Below, piece after piece: positions 17,239 through 25,802 of a DNA stretch of 44,678 nt. Within the stretch, counting starts at the first letter, position 1. Each line of letters opens with the position of its first letter. Source of the DNA: Bacteroidetes bacterium GWF2_29_10 (GTDB lineage: Bacteria > Bacteroidota > Bacteroidia > Bacteroidales > GWE2-29-8); NCBI GenBank assembly GCA_001768555.1, contig MEOD01000101.1, positions 6,004 to 50,681 of the forward strand, read 5' to 3'. A program made the translations under genes and the position numbers. The notes under the pieces are model-generated. The model did not search any database. It was not told the origin of the DNA and worked only from the letters and a program-made list of their open reading frames with translations.

Positions 17239-17916
17239 ATGAATAAAAGTATACTAACAATTATAATAATAATATCAATAAATGTTAACACATTTTCGCA
17301 ATCGGTTGGAGTAAGTTATTTGTTTCCTAAAGATGGGGAATTGTCTTTGCCAGTATCTCCTTTTTATTACACAATGCCTTTGCAATTTAATGATTATTTT
17401 GGAATAAATCTTACTGGAGCAATATATTATATTGGAGGGATGAGTGTTAAAGGATTACCTGATTATATAGAAAACCATAGACCACTATTAGGTCCTTTTG
17501 TTTCTCTTGCAGGAAATGTCATGCCAGCAATAACAATTCCTTTCAAGCGTTTTGAAATATGTTTTCAAGGAGGTGTATTTGGTTTTTATAACATTAATCC
17601 ATCATTAATAAATGGAAACATAGACAGAATGCTTATTGAAAATGAAGATATTGATATGGCTAATTCTGATTTCTCTTTTGATAATAATCCAGGATGGGGG
17701 TGGGTTTATGGAATTAATGTGATAACTGCTATTTCAAAAAAACGCGCACTAATTATTGGTTGTAATTACTTTGATGGTTCTTCTGATTTGAATTTGCGAG
17801 GTTCTTATAATTCTTATAAAATACAAAGTGCTACTTATAAAAATGTTGATGTTGACTATAGTGATTCTAAACTTAATTTTAATGCTATAGAAGTAAGTAT
17901 TGGGATAGAATTTTAA
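17239..17916 (+). CDS. Exported barrel-like protein of unknown function (225 aa)
   Basis: It starts 3 bases after apbE. A signal peptide (ILTIIIIISINVNTFSQ) is followed by a Gly- and aromatic-rich body with alternating strands (FGINLTGAIYYIGGMS, FEICFQGGVFGFYNI, GWGWVYGINVITAISK). The end, NFNAIEVSIGIEF, has the terminal Phe of a barrel strand. It is most likely a small outer-membrane barrel. No family was recognised. Its place between apbE and the membrane phosphotransferase suggests co-transcription rather than a shared reaction. Confidence 0.6.
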   Translation: MNKSILTIIIIISINVNTFSQSVGVSYLFPKDGELSLPVSPFYYTMPLQFNDYFGINLTGAIYYIGGMSVKGLPDYIENHRPLLGPFVSLAGNVMPAITIPFKRFEICFQGGVFGFYNINPSLINGNIDRMLIENEDIDMANSDFSFDNNPGWGWVYGINVITAISKKRALIIGCNYFDGSSDLNLRGSYNSYKIQSATYKNVDVDYSDSKLNFNAIEVSIGIEF

Positions 17917-17925
17917 ATAAATATA

Positions 17926-19797
17926 ATGCGGTTCTGTTTACATTATGCTATAAAGTCCTTCTTATATTGTTCCCTATTAATAAACATTAATAGGCTTTTT
18001 TTTATTATTTATAATTTAGGTGATTTTTTAATTTACGATAGATTTATTGTAAATGTTTTTCAAGTTTTATTGCATGCTTTAAGACTAGATGTTTCAACAA
18101 TATCATATATACTTATTTTTCCTGTATTTATTATGGTTTTATTGATATTTAATCTTAATAAACTATACCAAAATATTTCCAATACATACTATTATTTGAT
18201 AACTTTTATTTATTCTTTAATTGCAATTGCTGATGCTGCTATATATAGTGAGTGGAAAACAAAACTTAATGTTAAAGCTCTAGTTTATGTGCAAAATCCT
18301 TCAGAAGTATTTAATTCTATTGAAACTTGGAGATTTTTATTTTTGTTATTTATTTTATTCTTGATTTGGATTTTGCTAGTTTATATATATAAAAAAATAA
18401 ATATTTTAAAACTGACTTTTAATTGTAAGTCAATAATCTCAAAATTTAAATTAGGAGTTTTTTATTTTACATCTTTAATTATTATTACTATTGGCATTAG
18501 GGGTGGAGTGGGACAAATACCTATTTCAGAAAGTGCGGCAACTTTTTCTGATAAAAATGTTATTAATAATGCTACCATAAATCCAGCTTGGTCATTGCTT
18601 AAGAACTATTTTGTTAATAAGAACTATCTAACTGTAAATCCTTTTAAAACTATGTCAGATCAAGCTGCAAAAGAAATTACAGACGAATTAAATCATGTAG
18701 CAAAGGATACAACTATACATATTCTTAAAACAAAAAAACCTGACATTATATTTATACTTCTCGAAAGTTGGTCGGCTGATTGTATCTATTCTTTAGGAGC
18801 AGATACCATTATTACTCCTAACTTTGATAAGTTAACAAAAGAAGGCATCCTATTTAATAATTTTTATGCAAACGGTAATCGTTCTCAACAAGGGATTGCG
18901 TCATTACTCACTGGATTTCCTGCACTTCCTATCACTAACATTTGTGAGCATCCTGCTAAGTATAATGGTTTACCTAGTTTAAATAAATATCTAAAAAAAA
19001 ATGGTTATTCTTCTTCTTTTATCTTTGGTGGAGACCTTGATTATGGAAATATTAAATCTTTTATTATCCATAATGGGTTTGATAATATTATACAAGAAGA
19101 CAATTTTTCTAAATCAATTCCGCGTGGAAAACTTGGAGTGCATGATGAATATATGTATAACAAAGCTATTGAGGTAATTAATACATCAAAATCTCCTTCT
19201 TTTAATGTGATTTTTACACTTAGCAGTCATTCGCCTTACGACCAACCATTGCAAAATGTAATAAATTATGGAGATAATGAGAAAAAATATGTAAACTCAA
19301 TATATTATGCAGATAAATCGTTATCAGAATTCATTAATAATCTAAAAAAACGAGATTTATATGACAATAAATTGATTATTCTTATGGCTGATCATAGTCA
19401 TTCTACATTTAAAAATCATTCTTTTTATTCTTTTGAATATCATAAAATACCATTATTGATTATTGGAGGTGCAATTAAAGAAGAATATAAAGGCATAGTT
19501 GTGGATAGAATTGCATCTCAAATAGATGTGCCTGTTACTATATTAAAGCAATTAAGGATAAAACACGATGGTTTTTATTGGAGCAAAGATTTGTTTAATA
19601 AATATTCACCTCAATTTGCCTTTTTTGAAATAAATTCTGGATTAGGTTGGAAAAACAATAAAATGGAATTTGTATTAGATATTCAAAATAACCAATTTTA
19701 TCTAAATAATGCTATTGACTCATCTGTAACTAAAAAAACGATAACACAAGGGAAAGCGTATATCCAGCAACTATTTAGTAAATTTATGGAGTTGTAA
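17926..19797 (+). CDS. LTA-synthase/sulfatase-superfamily membrane enzyme (623 aa)
   Basis: A polytopic N-terminal part (five hydrophobic segments, about 8-30, 58-78, 88-108, 136-156 and 177-193) anchors an extracytoplasmic alkaline-phosphatase-fold domain (about 270-600). The core shows PDIIFILLESWSAD with Glu280, ITPNFDKLTKEG, and GNRSQQGIASLLTG, where Ser320 is the likely nucleophile (Thr in LtaS and EptA). It also has the metal-site MADHSHST. Such enzymes move phosphoglycerol or phosphoethanolamine from phospholipids onto glycolipids, lipid A or glycans. Bacteroidota lack lipoteichoic acid, so an LPS or glycolipid headgroup is more likely. It starts 9 bases after the previous gene and ends the run. 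Confidence 0.87.
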   Translation: MRFCLHYAIKSFLYCSLLININRLFFIIYNLGDFLIYDRFIVNVFQVLLHALRLDVSTISYILIFPVFIMVLLIFNLNKLYQNISNTYYYLITFIYSLIAIADAAIYSEWKTKLNVKALVYVQNPSEVFNSIETWRFLFLLFILFLIWILLVYIYKKINILKLTFNCKSIISKFKLGVFYFTSLIIITIGIRGGVGQIPISESAATFSDKNVINNATINPAWSLLKNYFVNKNYLTVNPFKTMSDQAAKEITDELNHVAKDTTIHILKTKKPDIIFILLESWSADCIYSLGADTIITPNFDKLTKEGILFNNFYANGNRSQQGIASLLTGFPALPITNICEHPAKYNGLPSLNKYLKKNGYSSSFIFGGDLDYGNIKSFIIHNGFDNIIQEDNFSKSIPRGKLGVHDEYMYNKAIEVINTSKSPSFNVIFTLSSHSPYDQPLQNVINYGDNEKKYVNSIYYADKSLSEFINNLKKRDLYDNKLIILMADHSHSTFKNHSFYSFEYHKIPLLIIGGAIKEEYKGIVVDRIASQIDVPVTILKQLRIKHDGFYWSKDLFNKYSPQFAFFEINSGLGWKNNKMEFVLDIQNNQFYLNNAIDSSVTKKTITQGKAYIQQLFSKFMEL

Positions 19798-19810
19798 ACA
19801 ATAAAAAAAA

Positions 19811-19842
19811 TTTGCTTTTTTAATTTTCTTATATTATCTTTG
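19811..19842 (+). promoter_or_regulatory. Promoter of the GNAT-racemase pair
   Basis: TTTG (19811-19814), 20 bases, TATCTTTG (19835-19842) fits the Bacteroidota consensus exactly. It lies 14 bases after the preceding stop and about 45 bases before the ATG at 19887, so the next two genes can be transcribed independently of the envelope run. Confidence 0.72.
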
Positions 19843-19886
19843 AATTATCAAAAGATATTTTATTAATAATTAAACTGTTGCAAATT

Positions 19887-20330
19887 ATGACAAATCTTAA
19901 AATTTTTGACCACACAAATAAACCCTCTATAGAACAAAAAAATGAAATATTAGATTTTCTTTTTAAACACCTAGAAAAATACGGGGATCCTAGGAGTGAC
20001 ATTGAAAAATGTTTAAACTATTCATTAAAAGAAAATGATAAAGATGGAGGTTTTATTATTACTGCAAAAGATAATGATAAAATAATAGGAGCAGTTATTG
20101 TAAATGAAACTGGAATGGAAAAATATATTCCTGAAAATATTCTGGTGTATATTGCAACCCATGCTGATTATAGAGGAAAGGGTATTGGGAAAATGTTAAT
20201 GCAAGAGACAATTAAAATTACTAAGGGGGATATTGCTTTACATGTTGAGCCTGATAACCCTGCGAGATTTCTTTATGAGAAATACGGCTTTAATAGTAAA
20301 TATATAGAAATGCGTTACAAACAAAAATAA
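19887..20330 (+). CDS. GNAT-family N-acetyltransferase (147 aa)
   Basis: A Gcn5-related acetyltransferase that uses acetyl-CoA. The pyrophosphate-binding motif A is visible in YIATHADYRGKGIGKMLMQ (RGKGIG), followed by VEPDNPARFLYEKYGF, the usual C-terminal Asn/Tyr segment. I choose the ATG at 19887; the frame extends three codons upstream to a TTG, which the promoter position makes less likely. The PLP racemase gene starts 3 bases after its stop. Such tight pairing suggests both act on the same amino-acid-like substrate, for example acetylation of a D-amino acid, but this is inference. Confidence 0.88.
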   Translation: MTNLKIFDHTNKPSIEQKNEILDFLFKHLEKYGDPRSDIEKCLNYSLKENDKDGGFIITAKDNDKIIGAVIVNETGMEKYIPENILVYIATHADYRGKGIGKMLMQETIKITKGDIALHVEPDNPARFLYEKYGFNSKYIEMRYKQK

Positions 20331-20332
20331 TA

Positions 20333-21406
20333 ATGGCTTACATCACTTTTGATACAAAAAAATTACAACATAATTATAAATACCTTGATAATTTATTTAA
20401 AAAAAATAATATTCAGTGGTCTATTGTTACAAAACTTTTGTGTGGGAACAAAAGTTTATTAGCAGAAGTGGTTAATTTAGGAGTAAAACAAATTTGTGAC
20501 TCCCGAATTATGAACCTAAAAATGATAAAATCAATTAATCCTAATATAGAAACTATTTTTATAAAGCTACCATCTAGTAGAAATATTGAAAAAGTAATTC
20601 AATATGCAGATATAAGTGTTAATACTGAATTTAAAAATATAAAACTTTTATCAAATGAAGCTGTTAGACAGTCAAAAAAACATAAAATAATTATACTAAT
20701 CGAATTAGGAGAACTAAGAGAGGGTGTTTTAAGAGAAGAATTTGTTGATTTTTATTATAATGTTTTTAATCTCCCGAATATTGAAGTTGTGGGAATTGGC
20801 ACAAATCTTTCTTGTTTATATGGTGTTTTACCTAATCATGATAAGTTAATACAGTTAAGTTTATATAAACAATTAGTAGAAGAAAAATTTAATAAAAAAA
20901 TACCAATGGTTTCTGGAGGTTCATCTGTTACTATTCCTTTAATTTTTCAGAAACTATTACCAAAAGGAGTTAATCACTTTAGAGTTGGGGAATCATTGTT
21001 TCTTGGAACTGATGTATATCATAATAGTACTTTAAAAAAGATGCATAGTGATACATTTAAACTATATGCCGAAATAATTGAACTAAATGAGAAACATGTT
21101 ATTCCTACAGGTCAAATAGGACATAATGTTGATGGACATTCTCCAGAGTTTGATTCAGATAAAATAGGAGACACTACTTTTCGTGCAATTATAGAATTAG
21201 GTTTATTAGATGTTGATGTAAAACATATAATACCTATAGATAGTAATATCTGTGTTGTTGGAGCTAGTTCAGATATGATTGTTATGGATTTAGGTTCTAA
21301 TAAAAACAAATATAAAGTGGGAGATTTACTTGAGTTTAAAATTGATTATATGGGAACACTTCGGTTACTAAATTCAAAGTATATAGACATAAAGTTGATA
21401 AAATAA
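20333..21406 (+). CDS. PLP-dependent alanine/ornithine racemase-family enzyme (357 aa)
   Basis: A fold-type III PLP enzyme. The N-terminal barrel begins AYITFDTKKLQHNY, and the PLP lysine is K34 in SIVTKLLCGNK. GIGTNLSCLYG, VSGGSSVT and FRVGESLFLG follow, the last two being phosphate-binding segments typical of the alanine/ornithine racemase (Orr-like) group rather than biosynthetic Alr. The C-terminal beta domain is short (about 230-357). Substrate may be ornithine, alanine or another amino acid; sequence alone does not settle it. It forms a two-gene unit with the GNAT enzyme. Confidence 0.82.
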   Translation: MAYITFDTKKLQHNYKYLDNLFKKNNIQWSIVTKLLCGNKSLLAEVVNLGVKQICDSRIMNLKMIKSINPNIETIFIKLPSSRNIEKVIQYADISVNTEFKNIKLLSNEAVRQSKKHKIIILIELGELREGVLREEFVDFYYNVFNLPNIEVVGIGTNLSCLYGVLPNHDKLIQLSLYKQLVEEKFNKKIPMVSGGSSVTIPLIFQKLLPKGVNHFRVGESLFLGTDVYHNSTLKKMHSDTFKLYAEIIELNEKHVIPTGQIGHNVDGHSPEFDSDKIGDTTFRAIIELGLLDVDVKHIIPIDSNICVVGASSDMIVMDLGSNKNKYKVGDLLEFKIDYMGTLRLLNSKYIDIKLIK

Positions 21407-21445
21407 CAAGAGCGTTTTTAATTAAAAAACATTAATATTCTTGTT
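21405..21445 (+). terminator. Possible terminator after the racemase gene
   Basis: AACAAGA (21405-21411) pairs with TCTTGTT (21439-21445), with an inner GTTTTT/AAAAAC stem between them and T-rich sequence after. The stem is AT-rich and partly interrupted, so the call is weak. Confidence 0.3.
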
Positions 21446-21521
21446 TTATCTTAATTATTAAATTTATTTTAAATATTAACAAGTTCTTTTTTAGTACCTA
21501 TATTCAAAAAAAAATATTATT

Positions 21522-21553
21522 TTTGATTCCTTGAAAATATTTTTTTATTTTTG
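21522..21553 (+). promoter_or_regulatory. Promoter of the small lipoprotein gene
   Basis: TTTG (21522-21525), 20 bases, TATTTTTG (21546-21553): both boxes and spacing match the Bacteroidota consensus. The leader to the ATG at 21662 is about 100 bases, longer than most in the window. Confidence 0.7.
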
Positions 21554-21661
21554 GGAACAAATTTATATTGTTATTGAAAACACAAAACATGCAAGACTTT
21601 GATAATTAATATTTTGTTTTTTATGTATTATCTCTTTTTCTGTTAGCAAAAGTTTAAATTT

Positions 21662-21913
21662 ATGAAAAAAACGTTACTATTAGTTTTCTTATTTGGGTTA
21701 TTTTTAAGTCTTACATCATGTGCTATATTTAGTAATGGGAAACATCCTAAAAATAAAACAAAATCATCACGGGGAATTTTTAATCCTAGTAAGAGTACAT
21801 ACAAGCAGTATGGAGACCGAAATAAAAGGTTTTCAAAATCAATTAAAAAACGAAAAAATTCAGCTCATAGATTAAGAGCAAGAGGAAGTGGTAGTAGAGG
21901 TACAATGTGGTAA
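21662..21913 (+). CDS. Small, highly basic lipoprotein (83 aa)
   Basis: A signal peptide with lipobox ends at Cys20 (SLTSC), so the mature protein is a lipid-anchored chain of 64 residues. That chain is dominated by Lys, Arg, Ser and Gly (KHPKNKTKSSRG, KQYGDRNKRFSKSIKKRKN, RLRARGSGSRG) and is likely disordered. No family is recognised beyond the general type of short basic lipoproteins found in Bacteroidota. The charge would suit contact with LPS, peptidoglycan or another anionic polymer. It has its own strong promoter and converges on pyrD with a 10-base gap. Confidence 0.7.
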   Translation: MKKTLLLVFLFGLFLSLTSCAIFSNGKHPKNKTKSSRGIFNPSKSTYKQYGDRNKRFSKSIKKRKNSAHRLRARGSGSRGTMW

Positions 21914-21923
21914 AATAAAGATA

Positions 21924-22970
21924 TTAATTATCGTAAACTTTATTCTTTAATAACTCTTTATTTATTTGCTTAACAACCCAAGGTCCTTCGTATATATATC
22001 CTGTATATAATTGAATAAGCCATGCTCCTGCTTTAACTTTTTCTATAGCGTCCTTATAATCAAAGATACCCCCAACACCTATAATTGGAAGTTTGTAATC
22101 AGTTTTTTTTGCTATATAAGATATAACCTCTGTTGACCTCTCTCTAAGAGGCAAACCGCTTAAACCTCCATTACCTGTATTTTCTATAATCTGTTTATCT
22201 GTTGTTAAATTATATCTTTGTGATGATGTATTAGTTGCTACAATTCCGTCAATATTTGTTAATTGAACTATTTCGATGATTTCGTCTATTTGTTCTATGT
22301 TTAAATCAGGCGAAATTTTTAACAGAATAGGTTTCCTCTTGTTTTTAGAGTTATTGATTAATTGTAATTCATTCAATAAATTTAAAAGATAGCTCTTATC
22401 CTGAAGTTTATTCAAATCTTTAACATTAGGGCAACTTACGTTTATTGTGAAATAATCTCCATAGTCAAATAGTTCTGAAAAACAACGTTTATAATCATTA
22501 ATAGCTTCTTCGTTAGGAGTCGATGTGTTTTTTCCAATATTTATTCCTATAATTACATTAGGTTTTAATTTCTCTAAATTTCTTATTGTTTTTTTTATTC
22601 CTATATTATTAAATCCCATTCTATTTATAAGCGCTTTGTCTTTTTTTACTCTAAATAATCGTGGCTTTGGATTTCCAGACTGAGCTTCTGGTGTAATTGT
22701 GCCTACTTCAATATGAGAAAAACCAAAATCTCCTAAAATATTAAAAATCTCAGCTTTTTTATCAAATCCAGCCGCAAAACCTATTGGGTTTTTGAATTTC
22801 AATCCCCATATTTCTCTTTCTAAATAGATATGTTCGTAATTAAAAAAATAGCGTATCATTTTTGATACGCCATTACATTTTTGTAAGTTTCTTAAAACAT
22901 AAACTACAAGGTGGTGAATGTTTTCAGGACTTAATAAAAACAAAAGAGGTCTTATTATAAACTTATACAT
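21924..22970 (-). CDS. pyrD: Dihydroorotate dehydrogenase, quinone-type (class 2)
   Basis: Catalyses the fourth step of pyrimidine synthesis, oxidising dihydroorotate with FMN and passing electrons to membrane quinone. The 348-residue length and N-terminal amphipathic segment (MYKFIIRPLLFLLSPENIHHL) mark the membrane-bound class 2. FMN and substrate motifs are visible: NPIGFAAGFDKKAE, EVGTITPEAQSGNPKPRLFR, NRMGFNN, TINVSCPNVK (the catalytic Ser of class 2 lies in this loop) and GVGGIFDYKDA. It starts 2 bases after the DUF5606 gene stops, so the two are co-transcribed. Confidence 0.96.
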   Translation of the reverse strand: MYKFIIRPLLFLLSPENIHHLVVYVLRNLQKCNGVSKMIRYFFNYEHIYLEREIWGLKFKNPIGFAAGFDKKAEIFNILGDFGFSHIEVGTITPEAQSGNPKPRLFRVKKDKALINRMGFNNIGIKKTIRNLEKLKPNVIIGINIGKNTSTPNEEAINDYKRCFSELFDYGDYFTINVSCPNVKDLNKLQDKSYLLNLLNELQLINNSKNKRKPILLKISPDLNIEQIDEIIEIVQLTNIDGIVATNTSSQRYNLTTDKQIIENTGNGGLSGLPLRERSTEVISYIAKKTDYKLPIIGVGGIFDYKDAIEKVKAGAWLIQLYTGYIYEGPWVVKQINKELLKNKVYDN

Positions 22971-22972
22971 TT

Positions 22973-23623
22973 TTATTCTTCTTCTTTCTTCTTTGATTTT
23001 CTTTTTGGTTTTATTTCTTCTTGTTCTTCTGTTGTTAAAGTACCTAAATCTAAGCTTAATTGGTCTTTTGTAGTTTTTTTTGCAGTTTTTTTCTTTTTAG
23101 TTTCTTCTACGCTATCTTTTTTTTCTGCATCTAATTTTTCTTTTGCAGGTTTTTTTGTTTCTTTTTTTGTAGTTTTAACATCAATAACTTCACTGTTTTC
23201 TGAACTTTCAGTTATTGGTTCAGTTTCTATTTTTTCTTCGAAATTTAACAAATTATGCTTATGCATTAGGTTATACCATTTAATTATTTTCTTGATATCA
23301 GAGGTATAAACTTTAGTTTTATCATAATCTGGTAATATTTCTTCAAAATAAGCTTTTATTTTTTCTGTTTCTTTGTCAATGTTTATATTTATAAAATTTC
23401 CATTTTCTTTATCAAATATTTTTTTTATAACATCTTTTAAAGGAATCATGTCGTCATTTGTATAAATTGCAATGTCTTCCAGTACACTTATTTTTTTTGA
23501 AGCATAGACAGGAAACCTTTTCTTATCATCTAAAGATTCAACAATAACGCCATTTTTTGTTTGTCCAATTAATGAGAACAAACCACTGTATCCACTTATA
23601 GATAAAACTTTTGTAAGATCCAT
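22973..23623 (-). CDS. DUF5606-type protein with charged tail (216 aa)
   Basis: The N-terminal 130 residues (VLSISGYSGLFSLIGQTKNG, VYASKKISVLEDIAIYTNDD, KKIFDKENG) match my memory of DUF5606, a Bacteroidota-restricted domain of unknown function. The C-terminal part (about 135-216) is low-complexity, alternating Lys and Glu (KKETKKPAKEK, KPKRKSKKKEEE), and likely disordered; such tails often bind nucleic acid or ribosomes. No signal peptide, so cytosolic. It is followed by pyrD after 2 bases. A -7 box lies at 23665-23672. Confidence 0.72.
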   Translation of the reverse strand: MDLTKVLSISGYSGLFSLIGQTKNGVIVESLDDKKRFPVYASKKISVLEDIAIYTNDDMIPLKDVIKKIFDKENGNFININIDKETEKIKAYFEEILPDYDKTKVYTSDIKKIIKWYNLMHKHNLLNFEEKIETEPITESSENSEVIDVKTTKKETKKPAKEKLDAEKKDSVEETKKKKTAKKTTKDQLSLDLGTLTTEEQEEIKPKRKSKKKEEE

Positions 23624-23664
23624 AATCTTTATAATTTTCTTTTTTTAATATTAATAATTAACTG

Positions 23665-23672
23665 CAAATGTA
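23665..23672 (-). promoter_or_regulatory. -7 box for the DUF5606-pyrD pair
   Basis: Read leftward this is TACATTTG followed by C, an exact TAnnTTTG match about 42 bases before the ATG. No TTG was found at the expected -33 distance. Confidence 0.45.
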
Positions 23673-23771
23673 AAAATAATGTAATAAACGCTATCTTTTT
23701 TTTATAAATAAATTAAAAAATAATTATTGTCATTTTATATTTAAATGATAATAATCAGAAGTTTTATTTTT

Positions 23772-24668
23772 TTAACCTATTAATGATTGGGCATGTAGTG
23801 TTTCAACTTCAGGAGACACTTTCTTTACTAGTCCTTGTAATACGTTACCTGGTCCAGCTTCTACATATTTTGAAGCACCATCTTTTGTCATATTTATAAT
23901 AGTTTGAGTCCATCTAACAGGAGATGTTAATTGTGCTATTAAATTTTCTTTTATTTTAGTTGGGTCAATTGATGGCAGAGCATTAACATTTTGATAAATA
24001 GGACACATTGGTTGTTTAAATTCTGTATTATTAATTGCCTTTGCTAATTCTTCTGCAGCAGGTTGCATTAGAGGAGAATGAAAAGCTCCTCCAACTTTTA
24101 AAACTAAAGCTCTTTTGGCTCCTGCATTTTTCAATAATTCACAAGCTTTATCTATAGCTTCAACACTTCCTGAAATTACCAATTGACCTTGACAATTATA
24201 ATTTGCTGGAACTACAACATCTCCTACTTGTAAGCATATTTCCTCAACCTTACTATCTTCAATTCCCATTACTGCAGCCATTGTTCCTGGTCTAATTTCA
24301 CATGCTGCTTGCATCGCTAAAGCTCTTTTCGAAACCAATATAAGTCCATCTTTAAATGATAAGGATTTCCCTGCTGTTAAGGCTGAAAATTCTCCCAAAG
24401 AATGGCCTGCTAACATTTCTGGATTAAATTTTTCTCCCAATACTTTTGTATATACATAGGAATGAATAAATATTGCAGGTTGTGTTACTTTTGTTTGTCT
24501 TAAATCTTCTTCCGTACCATTAAAAATAAGATCTGTAATACGAAAACCTAAAATATTATTTGCTTCTTCAAATATTTCTTTAGCAATAGAGAAATTATTG
24601 TATAGATCTTTTCCCATACCTACAAATTGTGCCCCTTGACCTGGAAATATATATGCTGTCTTATTCAT
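23772..24668 (-). CDS. fabD: Malonyl-CoA:ACP S-malonyltransferase FabD
   Basis: Loads malonate onto acyl carrier protein for fatty-acid elongation. The sequence begins AYIFPGQGAQFVGMGKDL, with the nucleophile Ser90 in GHSLGEF, the carboxylate-binding Arg near 115 and the catalytic His197 in GGAFHSPLM. The 298-residue length is normal. It stands between DUF5606 (about 150 bases away) and a divergent exported-protein gene, so it is probably its own transcription unit. A near-consensus leftward box (TATTTTCG, 24722-24729) lies about 55 bases upstream. Confidence 0.96.
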   Translation of the reverse strand: MNKTAYIFPGQGAQFVGMGKDLYNNFSIAKEIFEEANNILGFRITDLIFNGTEEDLRQTKVTQPAIFIHSYVYTKVLGEKFNPEMLAGHSLGEFSALTAGKSLSFKDGLILVSKRALAMQAACEIRPGTMAAVMGIEDSKVEEICLQVGDVVVPANYNCQGQLVISGSVEAIDKACELLKNAGAKRALVLKVGGAFHSPLMQPAAEELAKAINNTEFKQPMCPIYQNVNALPSIDPTKIKENLIAQLTSPVRWTQTIINMTKDGASKYVEAGPGNVLQGLVKKVSPEVETLHAQSLIG

Positions 24669-24741
24669 AATAAAATTTATTTATTTCAGTTATTAATACT
24701 ATATTTTTAAATTTAAAGGAACGAAAATAATTATTTTTTTT

Positions 24742-24749
24742 TAATTTTG
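24742..24749 (+). promoter_or_regulatory. -7 box for the 24.8 kb exported-protein run
   Basis: TAATTTTG matches TAnnTTTG and lies 20 bases before the ATG at 24770. No clear TTG lies 19-21 bases upstream, so only the -7 element is supported. Confidence 0.4.
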
Positions 24750-24769
24750 GGCTGTTAAAAAATATTATT

Positions 24770-25291
24770 ATGAAATTAATTTCTTTTTTAGTTTTGATAT
24801 TTATATTGCAATTCAATTTGTTAATAGCTCAAAATATAGAGAATGGTAACAAATTAAAAAAAGAAAATATATTTTTAGGAGGAAATTTGGGCTTGCAGTT
24901 TGGAAATGTAACAATAATAGATGTGTCTCCAATAGTTGGGTATAAAGTAACTGAAAAATTTAGTATTGGTATTGGAGCCAAATACCAGTATATTAATTAC
25001 AGAGATTATAATTATAGTTTTAATGTTTATGGTGGCTCAATTTTTGGTAGATATAATATCAGTGATTATCTATTTGCTCATGTTGAATATGAAGTATTAA
25101 ATATGCCATCTATTGTTAATATGAATGACATTAGGACTAATGTGTCTAGCTTATTTGTCGGAGGAGGATATAGGCAAAAAATAAGCAAAAATTCTTCATT
25201 CAATATTATGGGGTTATGGAATTTGAATGAATCATTAGAAAGCCCTTACACAAATCCTATTATTCGAATTTCTCTAGATATAGGATTGTAA
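24770..25291 (+). CDS. Small outer-membrane beta-barrel-like protein (173 aa)
   Basis: A signal peptide (MKLISFLVLIFILQFNLLIAQ) is followed by about eight amphipathic strands, such as NIFLGGNLGLQFGNV, FSIGIGAKYQYINY, GGSIFGRYNISDYLFAHVEYE and SSLFVGGGYRQKI, ending ISLDIGL. The size and pattern fit an eight-stranded OmpA/OmpX-like barrel. The exact family is not recognised. It is the first of three exported-protein genes in the same direction (gaps of 48 and 1 bases). Confidence 0.65.
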   Translation: MKLISFLVLIFILQFNLLIAQNIENGNKLKKENIFLGGNLGLQFGNVTIIDVSPIVGYKVTEKFSIGIGAKYQYINYRDYNYSFNVYGGSIFGRYNISDYLFAHVEYEVLNMPSIVNMNDIRTNVSSLFVGGGYRQKISKNSSFNIMGLWNLNESLESPYTNPIIRISLDIGL

Positions 25292-25339
25292 AATAAGTAA
25301 CAAACAATTATTAAATAATAAATTTTAAGTTAAAAAGTC

Positions 25340-25801
25340 ATGAAAAAAGTAAAAGTAATTCTCTTGTCAATTTTATTTGCAATGTTTTGCAATGTTAGTT
25401 TTGCTCAAGAAGCAAACGATGTTATTAATCAATTCTTCAAGACATATGAAGGTAAAGGTTATGAAGCAGGTGTTGATTATTTGTTATCAACAAATAAAAA
25501 AATGCAAAGTGACTCAATGCAAACAGCAAATATTAAAAATCTTTTTAAGGCATCTGTCTCTGAAGCTGGAAATTATTCAGGGAATGAACTAATAAAAAAA
25601 GAAGAAGTTTCAGCATCTTTAATAAAATACACTTACTTACTAAAATATGAAAACGACCCCATTAACGTAATTCTTATTCTTTACAAAGCTAAAGACAAAT
25701 GGAGTGCTTATAATATAAATTGTTATAAATATATTAATGAAGAAGCAAGAAATCAACCAAGAAGTATGCCTAATATGCTAAGACAATCTCTAAGAAGATA
25801 A
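25340..25801 (+). CDS. Secreted protein of unknown function (153 aa)
   Basis: A signal peptide (MKKVKVILLSILFAMFCNVSFAQ) precedes a helix-then-strand domain: NDVINQFFKTYEGKGYEAGV, later SLIKYTYLLKYENDPINVIL and KDKWSAYNINCYKY. The layout recalls NTF2-like or DUF4783-like small exported folds, but I cannot confirm either. One cysteine remains in the mature protein. Its stop is followed after one base by the next gene's ATG, so the two are translated from one message. Confidence 0.6.
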   Translation: MKKVKVILLSILFAMFCNVSFAQEANDVINQFFKTYEGKGYEAGVDYLLSTNKKMQSDSMQTANIKNLFKASVSEAGNYSGNELIKKEEVSASLIKYTYLLKYENDPINVILILYKAKDKWSAYNINCYKYINEEARNQPRSMPNMLRQSLRR

Positions 25802-25802
25802 A

